This document shows, one piece after another, positions 1 through 5,561 of a stretch of 6,256 bases of DNA. This DNA is from Nitrososphaerota archaeon (GTDB lineage: Archaea; Thermoproteota; Nitrososphaeria; Nitrososphaerales; UBA183), in contig JAPCJN010000036.1 of NCBI GenBank assembly GCA_027886925.1, forward strand, positions 9,242 to 15,497, given 5' to 3'. Under the pieces are notes generated by a model. The model saw only the letters and a list, made by a program, of their open reading frames with translations. It searched no databases and was not told the DNA's origin. The stretch's first letter is position 1; every line of letters begins with the position of its first letter. Made by a program: the position numbers and the translations under genes.

Positions 1-95
1 AAACGTTGAGAGGCATCTCACTCCACCGAATGAAGGCGATTGAGTGGTTGCCTTTAAGCCATTCCCCAAATGAAGGGCCATGAAAGTCGCCCCTG

Positions 96-124
96 AAAAG
101 GTCCGCGGCCGCTAATTCGCGGCC
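96..124 (-). terminator. Possible tatC terminator
   Basis: Seen: a 6-bp inverted repeat (GGCCGC at 107-112, GCGGCC at 119-124) spans the tatC stop codon. On the minus strand it is followed by a short T run, the complement of AAAA at 96-99. Archaeal termination relies mainly on T-rich tracts, so this is only suggestive. Confidence 0.3.
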
Positions 125-975
125 TTTCCGCAGTTGGGACAGAAGAACTTCCCGTTGAGTTTCGCCCCGCAATACCTACAGGCGTCCGCAGTTGGTGCCG
201 CGGCCTGATCGATGTTCCGCAAGGAGCGCGCCGCGAGCCATACCGCCAATTCGAGCAACAGAATGATGGGAACGAAGAGGATCAGGTCCAACAACGGCCC
301 TCCGTCCGGGGTGATGAGAGCAGTCGCGATGTACGTCACCACCCATATTATGACCCGATTCTTCCTGAAGGTCTGCGGGCTTATTATCCTGAAACGGACC
401 AGGATGAAGACATAGACGGGCGTAGTGAAGGCGATTCCGCTCATCCCTATCACGAGGAAGACGACGAAATAGAAATCCGAGACGTCGATGAACGGCGTCG
501 CTTGGGCCGTGATGAAGAAAGGCCCGAGAGCTATGAAGAGGAACTTGGCGAGGAAGAAGTAGCCGAACAGTATTCCCACGGTGAAGAGGACCGACGAGGA
601 GGTGACGAACGGATAGAGTACCCCCTTCTCCTTCTCGGTGAGAGCCGGGCTAACGAACTTTATCGTCTCGTATGCGAAGATCGGCGCGTTGAAGATAGCC
701 GCCAGCATGACCGATGCGATGATGTAGACTTCCAGCGGCTCGTTGAGGTGATTCGCGATGAGCGTCCATCCTGCGGGCAAGAGGTCCAGCTTGACCCTCG
801 CGAGGAAAAACGCGACGAAGGGCACGTATGTCCCCGTGAAGTTGAGCGCGTTTCTTGGTTCAGCCGGAGCGAGAAGAAAGACTCCTAGCAGGATGGCAAA
901 GCTGATTAACGCGACCTTCATCCTGTGCTTGAGCTCGTCGAGATGCTCTCTGATGCCGAACGTGTCGGAATTCAG
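112..975 (-). CDS. tatC: Sec-independent (twin-arginine) protein translocase TatC with C-terminal zinc ribbon
   Basis: TatC is the multi-spanning membrane receptor that binds twin-arginine signal peptides and, with TatA, exports folded proteins. The reading frame carries the family hallmarks: the cytoplasmic HLDELKHR motif (residues 11-18), a LPAGWTLIA extracellular loop, and the FVSPALTEKE loop, whose Phe107 and Glu116 align with the signal-binding Phe94 and Glu103 of E. coli TatC. A final helix after ITPDG also fits. About six membrane segments are visible (roughly 21-38, 81-103, 122-148, 168-194, 206-221, 227-249). A zinc ribbon is appended at Cys266, Cys269, Cys279 and Cys282 (CxxC-x9-CxxC), which should lie in the cytoplasm. 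The first ATG is at 919-921, but it would remove the conserved N-terminal motif. The frame is open upstream only to a TAG at 982-984, and the only start-like codon is CTG at 973-975, preceded by a weak AAGGT. Length with CTG is 287 residues. Family assignment is secure; the start is not. Confidence 0.93.
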   Translation of the reverse strand: MNSDTFGIREHLDELKHRMKVALISFAILLGVFLLAPAEPRNALNFTGTYVPFVAFFLARVKLDLLPAGWTLIANHLNEPLEVYIIASVMLAAIFNAPIFAYETIKFVSPALTEKEKGVLYPFVTSSSVLFTVGILFGYFFLAKFLFIALGPFFITAQATPFIDVSDFYFVVFLVIGMSGIAFTTPVYVFILVRFRIISPQTFRKNRVIIWVVTYIATALITPDGGPLLDLILFVPIILLLELAVWLAARSLRNIDQAAAPTADACRYCGAKLNGKFFCPNCGKAAN

Positions 976-1062
976 TAGTCTCTACCTTCCAGGACCTGAG
1001 AGACAGCGAATTCATCTTCGCCCGAGGCCAAGCTCAAGCATCGATTACCTCGGAGCGTTCTC

Positions 1063-1070
1063 GATTTAAG
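1063..1070 (-). promoter_or_regulatory. TATA-like box upstream of tatC
   Basis: Minus-strand CTTAAATC lies in the 187-base gap between tatA and tatC. About 26 bases downstream is an ATG at 1039-1041, the spacing expected for a leaderless start. That ATG is in the tatC frame but reaches TGA at 1012-1014. The box suggests that tatC has its own promoter in addition to any read-through from tatA. Confidence 0.45.
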
Positions 1071-1162
1071 ATGATTGACGCCGCCTTCACTGTTCCAGAG
1101 ATACCTACCTTCCTGGACCTACGGGAGAGTTGGTGAGATGATTACCAGATGCCGGAAGACCC

Positions 1163-1423
1163 TTACGTGTTAGCCGTCTTCCTGACTATCTCTGCGGAAA
1201 TCTCGTCTCTCGTCTTCCCCTCGGTAGAGATGCCTAGCTTTCTGGCTGCCGCCATTAGGTCGTCTCCGTTGCCCTGCATGCTAGTCGGCGCGTTAGACGT
1301 AGACGAAGCATCGGAGAACTCCTTTTTGGCCCCGCCCAAGGCCCTCGCCAACTCCGGGATCTTCTTCGGCCCGAGGACGATGACCACGATAACGCCTATG
1401 ATTACGAGCGTCGGAACGTCCAT
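1163..1423 (-). CDS. tatA: Twin-arginine translocase subunit TatA
   Basis: TatA is the small single-span subunit that assembles around TatC and lets folded Tat substrates cross the membrane. The 86-residue protein has the standard layout. An N-terminal membrane helix (about residues 4-17) is followed by the GPKKIPELARALG hinge and amphipathic helix (18-30), a basic/acidic stretch (GAKKEF), a Ser/Thr/Asn-rich linker, and a C-terminal charged segment (about 55-83) containing KLGISTEGKT. I recall this last block from TatA proteins of TACK-group archaea; it has no defined role. The ATG at 1421-1423 is supported by a TATA-like box about 26 bases upstream, so the mRNA is probably leaderless. No separate TatB is visible, as is usual for minimal archaeal Tat systems. 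tatC lies 187 bases downstream on the same strand. Confidence 0.93.
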   Translation of the reverse strand: MDVPTLVIIGVIVVIVLGPKKIPELARALGGAKKEFSDASSTSNAPTSMQGNGDDLMAAARKLGISTEGKTRDEISAEIVRKTANT

Positions 1424-1444
1424 ATGCGATTCTCCGGTTCACAA

Positions 1445-1452
1445 CTATTTAC
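1445..1452 (-). promoter_or_regulatory. TATA box for tatA
   Basis: Minus-strand GTAAATAG is centred about 26 bases before the tatA ATG (1423). That places the transcription start at or next to the start codon, so a leaderless transcript is inferred. Confidence 0.55.
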
Positions 1453-1695
1453 GTCTTGCTGAACCGGGCACCGTCCCACGCGCCGGAGGGTAGGTCCTGT
1501 TAGAGGTCTGGCCAAAGTTGGGTACGGAGAATCCAGAGCTCCTTCCCCAGAACCGCCGTGGAGCGTCTTTATTGTTGAACTCCTAATCCAGCTAAGGCGC
1601 CCACCGCGATTATTTTGCCGCTTGTGTCATTACACACGTGCACGTTAATCGTAGTGTCAAAAGCTCACGTTGACCTATCTAAGATGGTCTCTCAA

Positions 1696-1989
1696 CTAAT
1701 GTCCGTATTCGTAGGGAAAGGGGACGTTCTCATAGATGACGTAAAGAATAACATCGACGGGATGAGCTGGGTCAAGGTTCTGCACCCAAGCCGTCCGAGC
1801 GATGGTCCCATCTACGTGAATGTCGACCTTGCCCTGAGTCAGGTCTATGCTCCCAACCGGGCTGAGCTCCAGACTGAATGGAGTTGCACTGAAGACCACC
1901 GCCCATGTCGCTGGGAAGCCGTGGAGGTAAACGCTCACTGTCGAACCGGGAGCGACGTAGGTCCACTGGTACGCTTCCTGCGCCGGCAT
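1696..1989 (-). CDS. Small beta-rich protein of unknown function
   Basis: I do not recognise a family. The 97-residue product has no signal peptide, membrane helix or cysteine. It alternates hydrophobic and polar residues with many aromatics and Val/Ile (YQWTYVAPGSTVSVYLHGF at 7-25, DVILYVIYENVPF at 79-91), which suggests a small beta-sandwich or barrel. The frame extends upstream to a GTG at 2062-2064 (122 residues), but a good TATA box at 2012-2019 falls inside that extension and sits about 26 bases before the ATG at 1987-1989. I therefore prefer the ATG, giving a leaderless transcript. Its direction matches tatA, but a 272-base gap and a separate tatA promoter argue against one operon. The reality of the gene rests on protein-like composition plus this promoter placement; function is open. 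Confidence 0.66.
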   Translation of the reverse strand: MPAQEAYQWTYVAPGSTVSVYLHGFPATWAVVFSATPFSLELSPVGSIDLTQGKVDIHVDGTIARTAWVQNLDPAHPVDVILYVIYENVPFPYEYGH

Positions 1990-2011
1990 GGAATCACTCG
2001 ACACACCTAAA

Positions 2012-2019
2012 ACTATAAG
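2012..2019 (-). promoter_or_regulatory. TATA box for the 97-residue gene
   Basis: Minus-strand CTTATAGT is centred about 26-27 bases before the ATG at 1989. This spacing decides the start against the longer GTG-initiated version, because the box would lie inside that version's coding region. Confidence 0.55.
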
Positions 2020-2076
2020 CTTTCGCTCATGCACGCAACAGTCGAAATTCGGCAGCTCGTCCACCGAGCTGTGGGA

Positions 2077-2169
2077 TTAGCGGCAGCTCAACGACGCGGC
2101 GATGGCTTCGAGTCTCGACTTGACGTCCCCGAGGAAGAATCGATTGTCCGGTCCAAGCACGGTGTCCAC
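2077..2169 (-). CDS. Doubtful 30-codon open frame or gene remnant
   Basis: In the 219 bases between the GTG at 2064 and the zinc ribbon-Yip1 gene, one minus-strand frame starting at GTG 2167-2169 and ending in TAA 2077-2079 reads like a natural peptide (NRFFLGDVKSRLEAIAASL in its middle and end). No convincing TATA box lies at leaderless distance, and an in-frame stop lies three codons upstream. It may be a small protein, a fragment of a decayed gene, or chance. I recognise no family. Confidence 0.2.
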   Translation of the reverse strand: MDTVLGPDNRFFLGDVKSRLEAIAASLSCR

Positions 2170-2254
2170 CTCTGATGATTAGCCCACGGTCTATGGCCCA
2201 TCCAGAAATTCCCGTTTCCTTCCTCGATTGCTTGAAAAATACCAAGGTCTTATG

Positions 2255-2262
2255 CTTATAAG
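2255..2262 (+). promoter_or_regulatory. TATA box for the zinc ribbon-Yip1 gene
   Basis: Perfect palindromic CTTATAAG is centred about 26 bases before the GTG at 2284, predicting a transcript that begins at the start codon. It is the best-looking TATA box in the window. Confidence 0.6.
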
Positions 2263-2283
2263 GCCAAGTATCACGCTTCGGGT

Positions 2284-3018
2284 GTGAACTGCCCCAAATG
2301 CGGTGCGACTAATTTAGACTCTGCGGCCTTTTGTACCGTGTGCGGTACGAGCTTGAGTGCTTCGAGCTCTTCCATGGGCTCGTCCTCGTTCACATCGGCA
2401 CCTCCCCCCAGTATGTCGTCACAACCTATGGGGTCAGCAACGATGAAGATGGACATATCGAGCACGTTCAAGAACGCAATCGCGCTCGTGAGCAACCCTG
2501 TCTCTTACATGAAAGACCACAAAGACGCAACGCTTCCCGTGAACACGGTAATGATCAACTACGTCGCAGTACTTGCGGCTATTCCGTTCATCGCGACGCT
2601 CATCGGCGACCTTTGGTACTACGCGCGGTTCGGCGTCTATGGCTACGCCGTAGTGGCAGCCATAGTCACCTACATTCTCGACGTGGCGGCCGTCTTCATC
2701 ATCGGGATGGTGATATGGAAGCTCGCGCCTACCTTCGGGACAACGACCGACCAATCCAGAGCCACCATGCTGGCGGCCTACGTTTTCACGCCTGTCTTCC
2801 TGATCTCCATCCTTAATGTCATCCCATTCATAGGCTGGATAACGTTCGTCGGCCTCCTCTATGGGTTATACATTCTCTACCTTGGCATCCCGATACTCTT
2901 CAACATCGCAGCGAGCAAGGTCATCTCATACACGATAGGCATTGTCGTGGCGTCCTTCGTGGTGCTGGCAATAGTCGGCGCGATCGTTGGAGCGATAAGC
3001 GTGCTATTGTTCATCTGA
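2284..3018 (+). CDS. Zinc ribbon-Yip1 domain membrane protein
   Basis: The 244-residue protein begins with a zinc ribbon (Cys3, Cys6, Cys17, Cys20; CPKCG and CTVCG). A Ser/Pro/Met-rich linker follows (about 24-55), then a hydrophobic domain with about five membrane segments between 88 and 243. The domain order and motifs fit the Yip1 superfamily: NPVSYMKDHKD before the first helix, the AYVFTPVFLISILNVIPFIG block (165-184), and the LYGLYILYLGIP block (192-203). In eukaryotes Yip1 proteins act in Rab-linked membrane traffic. In archaea and bacteria the role is unknown, so only a membrane location can be stated. The GTG start is supported by the TATA box 26 bases upstream and by keeping the first CxxC pair at residues 3-6. 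The gene is monocistronic as far as can be seen, with its own promoter and about 330 bases before the next gene. The zinc ribbon is probably cytoplasmic; its partner is not known. Confidence 0.87.
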   Translation: MNCPKCGATNLDSAAFCTVCGTSLSASSSSMGSSSFTSAPPPSMSSQPMGSATMKMDISSTFKNAIALVSNPVSYMKDHKDATLPVNTVMINYVAVLAAIPFIATLIGDLWYYARFGVYGYAVVAAIVTYILDVAAVFIIGMVIWKLAPTFGTTTDQSRATMLAAYVFTPVFLISILNVIPFIGWITFVGLLYGLYILYLGIPILFNIAASKVISYTIGIVVASFVVLAIVGAIVGAISVLLFI

Positions 3019-3345
3019 GCGTCATCGCGAAACTGCAAGCCCAAAAGACGACGATCTCGTCTCCTCTCGCGCCCCACCCCAACAACGCCCGAGAACACCG
3101 GTCGGCGTAATTTTCGTCTTTTCCCTTCCCGTGATGGTGTAACCTCGCAAACGCAAATCCTTGAAGCTCTTTCGAACAGCTCCGGAACGTTGGAGGACGG
3201 CCCGCAAATCAGCTTCAACATGCCGAAAAGTCCCGCGACTTGTTCACCGAAACCAGCCCCGATTGAGTCCGGACTCGGCAGACACTCGCTTCGCGCCCTC
3301 TCGCAAAAACATTATGGGAGACGAGATTCTGACTTGGCAAGCGGA
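3019..3345. other. Intergenic region or unresolved 5' part of the next gene
   Basis: No gene is firmly supported here. It contains a pyrimidine-rich tract just after 3108. The frame of the downstream gene is open from 3109, with a possible TTG start at 3190. An 11-codon frame from ATG 3314 ends on the downstream ATG. A minus-strand frame at 3022-3207 has no promoter and no recognisable content, and I treat it as chance. Confidence 0.5.
3109..3127 (+). terminator. Possible T-rich terminator after the Yip1 gene
   Basis: The pyrimidine-rich run TTTTCGTCTTTTCCCTTCC lies about 90 bases after the Yip1 stop codon. T-rich tracts without a hairpin are the usual archaeal termination signal, so this is a plausible but weak call. 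Confidence 0.35.
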
Positions 3346-3349
3346 ATGA
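3314..3349 (+). CDS. Possible 11-residue leader peptide overlapping the next start
   Basis: ATG at 3314-3316 opens a short frame encoding MGDEILTWQAE. Its TGA (3347-3349) overlaps the ATG (3346-3348) of the next gene as ATGA. That arrangement is typical of translational coupling. Alternatively a one-base sequencing indel separates the true N-terminus from the main gene. No TATA box is visible at leaderless distance from 3314. Confidence 0.25.
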   Translation: MGDEILTWQAE

Positions 3350-4146
3350 AAGACTACCAGCTCAAGGCGGTCAATAGTGGAGGCAAGGAACGCTCCAACT
3401 GCGCCATCGAGATCGACGGTGAGAAAAGGTACGCACAGATAAGATGCAAGCGTGGCTTGAGGAGAGAACTCTTTCAACTCGTTGACTTTTACTACGATGC
3501 TTCCACCGTCGTCGAAGTCGAAGGCGAGAATCTCAAAGTGGGAGAGCTGGAGTTGGTCGCCAGCAGCCTAGGTGACGCCCAGGAGATAGCAGAGACGATA
3601 AGGAGGCCCGCTGTCGAGGTGAAAAAGCAATCTGAGAACGCACTCAAGGAAATCGAGGCCGCCGTGGAGGACTTCCTCTTGGCAAGGGAAGAGGGAATCT
3701 TGATCCTAATGAGGCTTAGAAAGGACCCGCGCGCCACCCTGCTCGAGGCTTCCTCGGCCTGGGGAGGCTTGAAAGGCGACCCTGTTGAGCAACTTTATTC
3801 GATCTCCCAGCAAAAGGTCGCGACGTCCCGAGGCTGGATGGATGGCGTCGTCGAGGCCTCTGAGTGGAAGGTGGGAAAGAGGATGGTCGAGCGAATCTAT
3901 GCTTTGTGTTACGGGGTGGCGAAGCTTCAGGACGCGTGGTTCTCAGGCTCGGCGGAGGACGCGGAAGCCTCGAAGGCCTTCCTCATAGAGATGGGGATCA
4001 AGGCCGGAGACTTTAGGCAACTTACTCTTGAGGGTTCGAGCAAGAAGATCGTGAGGATGGCGCATGAGACTCTCGTGCCCTTGATTGAATTCCCGAAACA
4101 GATTCCGGAGAGGAGCGAACTGCTCGGTCCGCCCAAGCGGGCTTGA
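3346..4146 (+). CDS. Helical soluble protein of unknown function
   Basis: I do not recognise a family. From the ATG at 3346 the product is 266 residues, with no signal peptide or membrane segment. The first 85 or so residues look mixed alpha/beta and basic (AQIRCKRGLRRELFQLVDFYY). From about residue 90 it is charged and strongly helical (KKQSENALKEIEAAVEDFLLAREEG), through a tryptophan-containing middle (GWMDGVVEASEW) to a proline-rich tail ending LLGPPKRA. The frame stays open upstream to 3109, and a TTG at 3190-3192 would give 318 residues. That extension is Pro/Ser/His-rich, uses AAA and CAA more than the body does, and looks less protein-like, so I prefer the ATG. No strong TATA box or Shine-Dalgarno sequence marks either start. 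It converges with the serine-rich gene across a stem-loop. Coding status is likely from length and composition; function is unknown. Confidence 0.75.
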   Translation: MKDYQLKAVNSGGKERSNCAIEIDGEKRYAQIRCKRGLRRELFQLVDFYYDASTVVEVEGENLKVGELELVASSLGDAQEIAETIRRPAVEVKKQSENALKEIEAAVEDFLLAREEGILILMRLRKDPRATLLEASSAWGGLKGDPVEQLYSISQQKVATSRGWMDGVVEASEWKVGKRMVERIYALCYGVAKLQDAWFSGSAEDAEASKAFLIEMGIKAGDFRQLTLEGSSKKIVRMAHETLVPLIEFPKQIPERSELLGPPKRA

Positions 4147-4192
4147 ACGAGGCAGCCTTGATTCGCAACCCCGTAATCCTACATCGGAAAGT

Positions 4193-4225
4193 GGGTGTTC
4201 TCGCGCCCAGTTGGCGCGAACACCC
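4193..4225. terminator. Stem-loop between convergent genes, probable bidirectional terminator
   Basis: The arms are GGGTGTTC + GCGCC (4193-4200, 4203-4207) and GGCGC + GAACACCC (4213-4225). They pair perfectly over 13 base pairs apart from a two-base bulge (TC, 4201-4202) and a five-base loop (CAGTT). The structure lies between a plus-strand stop at 4146 and a minus-strand stop at 4243. No long T run follows on either side, so the terminator role is inferred from position; transcript end protection is an alternative. Confidence 0.5.
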
Positions 4226-4242
4226 CTAGGTCGGCCTGAAAA

Positions 4243-5307
4243 CTAGGCGAGGCTGAAGGCAGTAAGCTGCAAGATGTAACTGAAGGTGGTGGGGTTGCCG
4301 TTAGAAGTGGTCGAGCCGGCCAGCTGCAGGTTGGTGACAAGCGGGAAGTTCGTTCCCGTAGGAGTGCCGATTTGCAACACGAACGTCGTGTAGGTCGAGC
4401 TGCTTCCGCAGAAGAGGACCGCCTCGCTGGCGGCGTTGAGGGCATAGTTAGTCACGGTCAAATGGTTGCTTCCAATCGTAACCGAAGAGGTTCCCGTGGA
4501 ATGGAAATACTGGGTTGCGGACGCGTAGAACCCCTGATTCCCTCCGACCTCAATCTCCTCGTAGAACCCTGAGAACGCACCGGCAAGCAATGTGGACGGA
4601 GTCAAGCCAAATTGGGATGTACTCGTCGTGTAGTTCATCGCATGCCCGCCAATATTTGCATACACCGCTATCGCGGTGCCATTCTTTAGAATCCATGCGG
4701 TGAAGGTCTCATTGGCGCTGCCTGATGCGGAAGTAGAGCTGAACGTCGTGTTGACCTTGATTGTGGTGGCGCTTCTGTAGATGACCTTGAAAGTCGCAGT
4801 AGAGTTGCTCACTTGACCGTTGCTCGAGGACGAGAAGAACAAGGTCTGAGAACTGAAAGCGGTGAGCATAGGTACTGGGCTTGGAAGTTGGGATGTGGTG
4901 CTCGAGCTAGAGCTACTCGAGCTACTTGAACTGCAGGAATATGACGTGGTTTGCGTAGAGCTTCCAGCGCTCGAGCTGCTTGTCGAGGTGGAATGACTCG
5001 ATGAGGCGGAGGTACTTGCGCTGGTGCTGGCGCTAGTGCTGATCGAATGAGAGGTTGAACTCGACGTGCTCGCAGCCGCAACGGAACTCGAAGCGGAGCT
5101 CGAGGAATGTGACGATGAACTGGCACCCGCGGGCGTCGAAGATGAGCTGGACATCACGCTCTCTGAAGAACTCATGGAAGTCGTAGAACTTGACGAACTA
5201 CCATTTGACAACACAAAATAAGCGGCGACTCCTCCGACTGCAACTACTACGATTACTATTGCAGCGAGCGCTATTGGAGCGATACCTCTACCTTGGCTGA
5301 ATATCAA
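4243..5307 (-). CDS. Membrane-anchored serine-rich surface protein, pilin-like N-terminus
   Basis: The 354-residue protein starts with a short polar and basic leader and a single hydrophobic helix (GRGIAPIALAAIVIV..., residues 6-33). This resembles the N-terminal segment of archaeal type IV pilin-like and other exported proteins. A low-complexity Ser/Thr/Ala stretch follows (about 37-139), including a TSAS-type repeat at about 89-102 and a near-pure serine run at 124-136. The last 210 residues form a compact, beta-rich, Thr/Ser/Asn-rich domain. There are six N-glycosylation sequons (Asn35, 168, 186, 199, 209, 225) and two cysteines (125, 300). Most likely it is an extracellular domain held off the membrane by a glycosylated stalk. 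No twin-arginine motif is present, so Tat export is unlikely. The start is TTG at 5305-5307, the only usable codon before an in-frame TAG, with a TATA box about 32 bases upstream and a leader of a few bases. Function is unknown. Confidence 0.82.
   Translation of the reverse strand: MIFSQGRGIAPIALAAIVIVVVAVGGVAAYFVLSNGSSSSSTTSMSSSESVMSSSSSTPAGASSSSHSSSSASSSVAAASTSSSTSHSISTSASTSASTSASSSHSTSTSSSSAGSSTQTTSYSCSSSSSSSSSSSTTSQLPSPVPMLTAFSSQTLFFSSSSNGQVSNSTATFKVIYRSATTIKVNTTFSSTSASGSANETFTAWILKNGTAIAVYANIGGHAMNYTTSTSQFGLTPSTLLAGAFSGFYEEIEVGGNQGFYASATQYFHSTGTSSVTIGSNHLTVTNYALNAASEAVLFCGSSSTYTTFVLQIGTPTGTNFPLVTNLQLAGSTTSNGNPTTFSYILQLTAFSLA
4899..5196 (-). repeat. Low-complexity serine-codon tract
   Basis: This part of the serine-rich gene is built from mixed TCG, AGC, AGT, TCA and TCC serine codons, with short near-repeats of GAGCTA/CTCGAG type (for example 4901-4935) and GCGCTAGTGCT-like units (5019-5040). 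Mixed codons suggest selection for the protein sequence rather than recent slippage of one repeat unit. Assembly errors are most likely here. Confidence 0.6.
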
Positions 5308-5335
5308 AGTCTAGCAACAAGCCATGACGATGAGG

Positions 5336-5343
5336 CATATAAG
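5336..5343 (-). promoter_or_regulatory. TATA box for the serine-rich gene
   Basis: Minus-strand CTTATATG is centred about 32 bases before the TTG at 5307. Transcription should start near 5313, giving a leader of roughly six bases. Confidence 0.55.
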
Positions 5344-5389
5344 CATTGGAAACGGGCTCGTCGTTTTTTTCGGGTAAATTCTGTAGGCT

Positions 5390-5403
5390 GGTTGACATCA
5401 ACC
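5390..5403. promoter_or_regulatory. Perfect 14-bp dyad, candidate operator
   Basis: GGTTGACATCAACC consists of six-base arms (GGTTGA/TCAACC) around a two-base centre. It lies upstream of the serine-rich TATA box in the region shared with ftsZ. Its size suits a dimeric helix-turn-helix regulator, but no regulator is encoded nearby, so the role is inferred. Confidence 0.35.
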
Positions 5404-5442
5404 GTGAGCGCCGGGGTGCGAGGGCGCCTCCGAAATCTCGTC

Positions 5443-5476
5443 GCGAATAGCGAATCGAATCGTGACGAAAATTCGC
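5443..5476. repeat. GCGAAT direct and inverted repeats in the divergent intergenic region
   Basis: GCGAAT occurs at 5443-5448 and 5450-5455, with a partial copy (CGAAT) at 5456-5460, and an inverted copy (ATTCGC) lies at 5471-5476. The cluster is 80-110 bases upstream of the ftsZ TATA box. It could be a regulator-binding cluster or a chance product of A/T and CG-rich words. Confidence 0.3.
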
Positions 5477-5553
5477 AACCCCTCCGTAACACGGTTATTA
5501 TGCGTGGTCGAGAGGAGATACTTATTCTAATTAAGAGCTACAACTTCACATCG

Positions 5554-5561
5554 CTTAATAT
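5554..5561 (+). promoter_or_regulatory. TATA box for ftsZ
   Basis: CTTAATAT (continuing as AA) is centred about 26 bases before the ATG at 5584, predicting a leaderless ftsZ transcript. Confidence 0.6.

Noticed and set aside
107..112. GCGGCCGC-type palindrome at 105-112 as a functional site
   Set aside because: It is a short GC-rich palindrome overlapping the possible tatC terminator; nothing else supports a separate role.
502..888. Plus-strand 128-codon acidic frame
   Set aside because: It lies antisense to the core of tatC; its Glu/Arg-rich content is the expected by-product of the opposite strand's hydrophobic codons.
982..1041. Stop-codon recoding (TGA/TAG read through) joining ATG 1041 to tatC
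   Set aside because: The sequence between the stops does not look like a TatC N-terminus, and no recoding element is visible; an indel or non-ATG start is simpler.
1615..2010. Plus-strand 131-codon frame
   Set aside because: It overlaps the better-supported minus-strand 97-residue gene, has no promoter, and its composition is less protein-like.
2331..2816. Plus-strand 161-codon His/Arg-rich frame
   Set aside because: It is an out-of-frame shadow inside the zinc ribbon-Yip1 gene.
3022..3207. Minus-strand 61-codon basic frame
   Set aside because: It starts at TTG without a TATA box, lies in the Yip1 downstream region and shows no recognisable motif.
4899..5196. CRISPR-like or tandem repeat array
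   Set aside because: The repeats are short, irregular and explained by serine-rich coding with mixed codons; there are no uniform repeats and spacers.
5230..5307. Twin-arginine signal on the serine-rich protein as a substrate of the nearby Tat system
   Set aside because: The leader has a single Arg (Arg7) and no RR pair, so Tat export is not supported.
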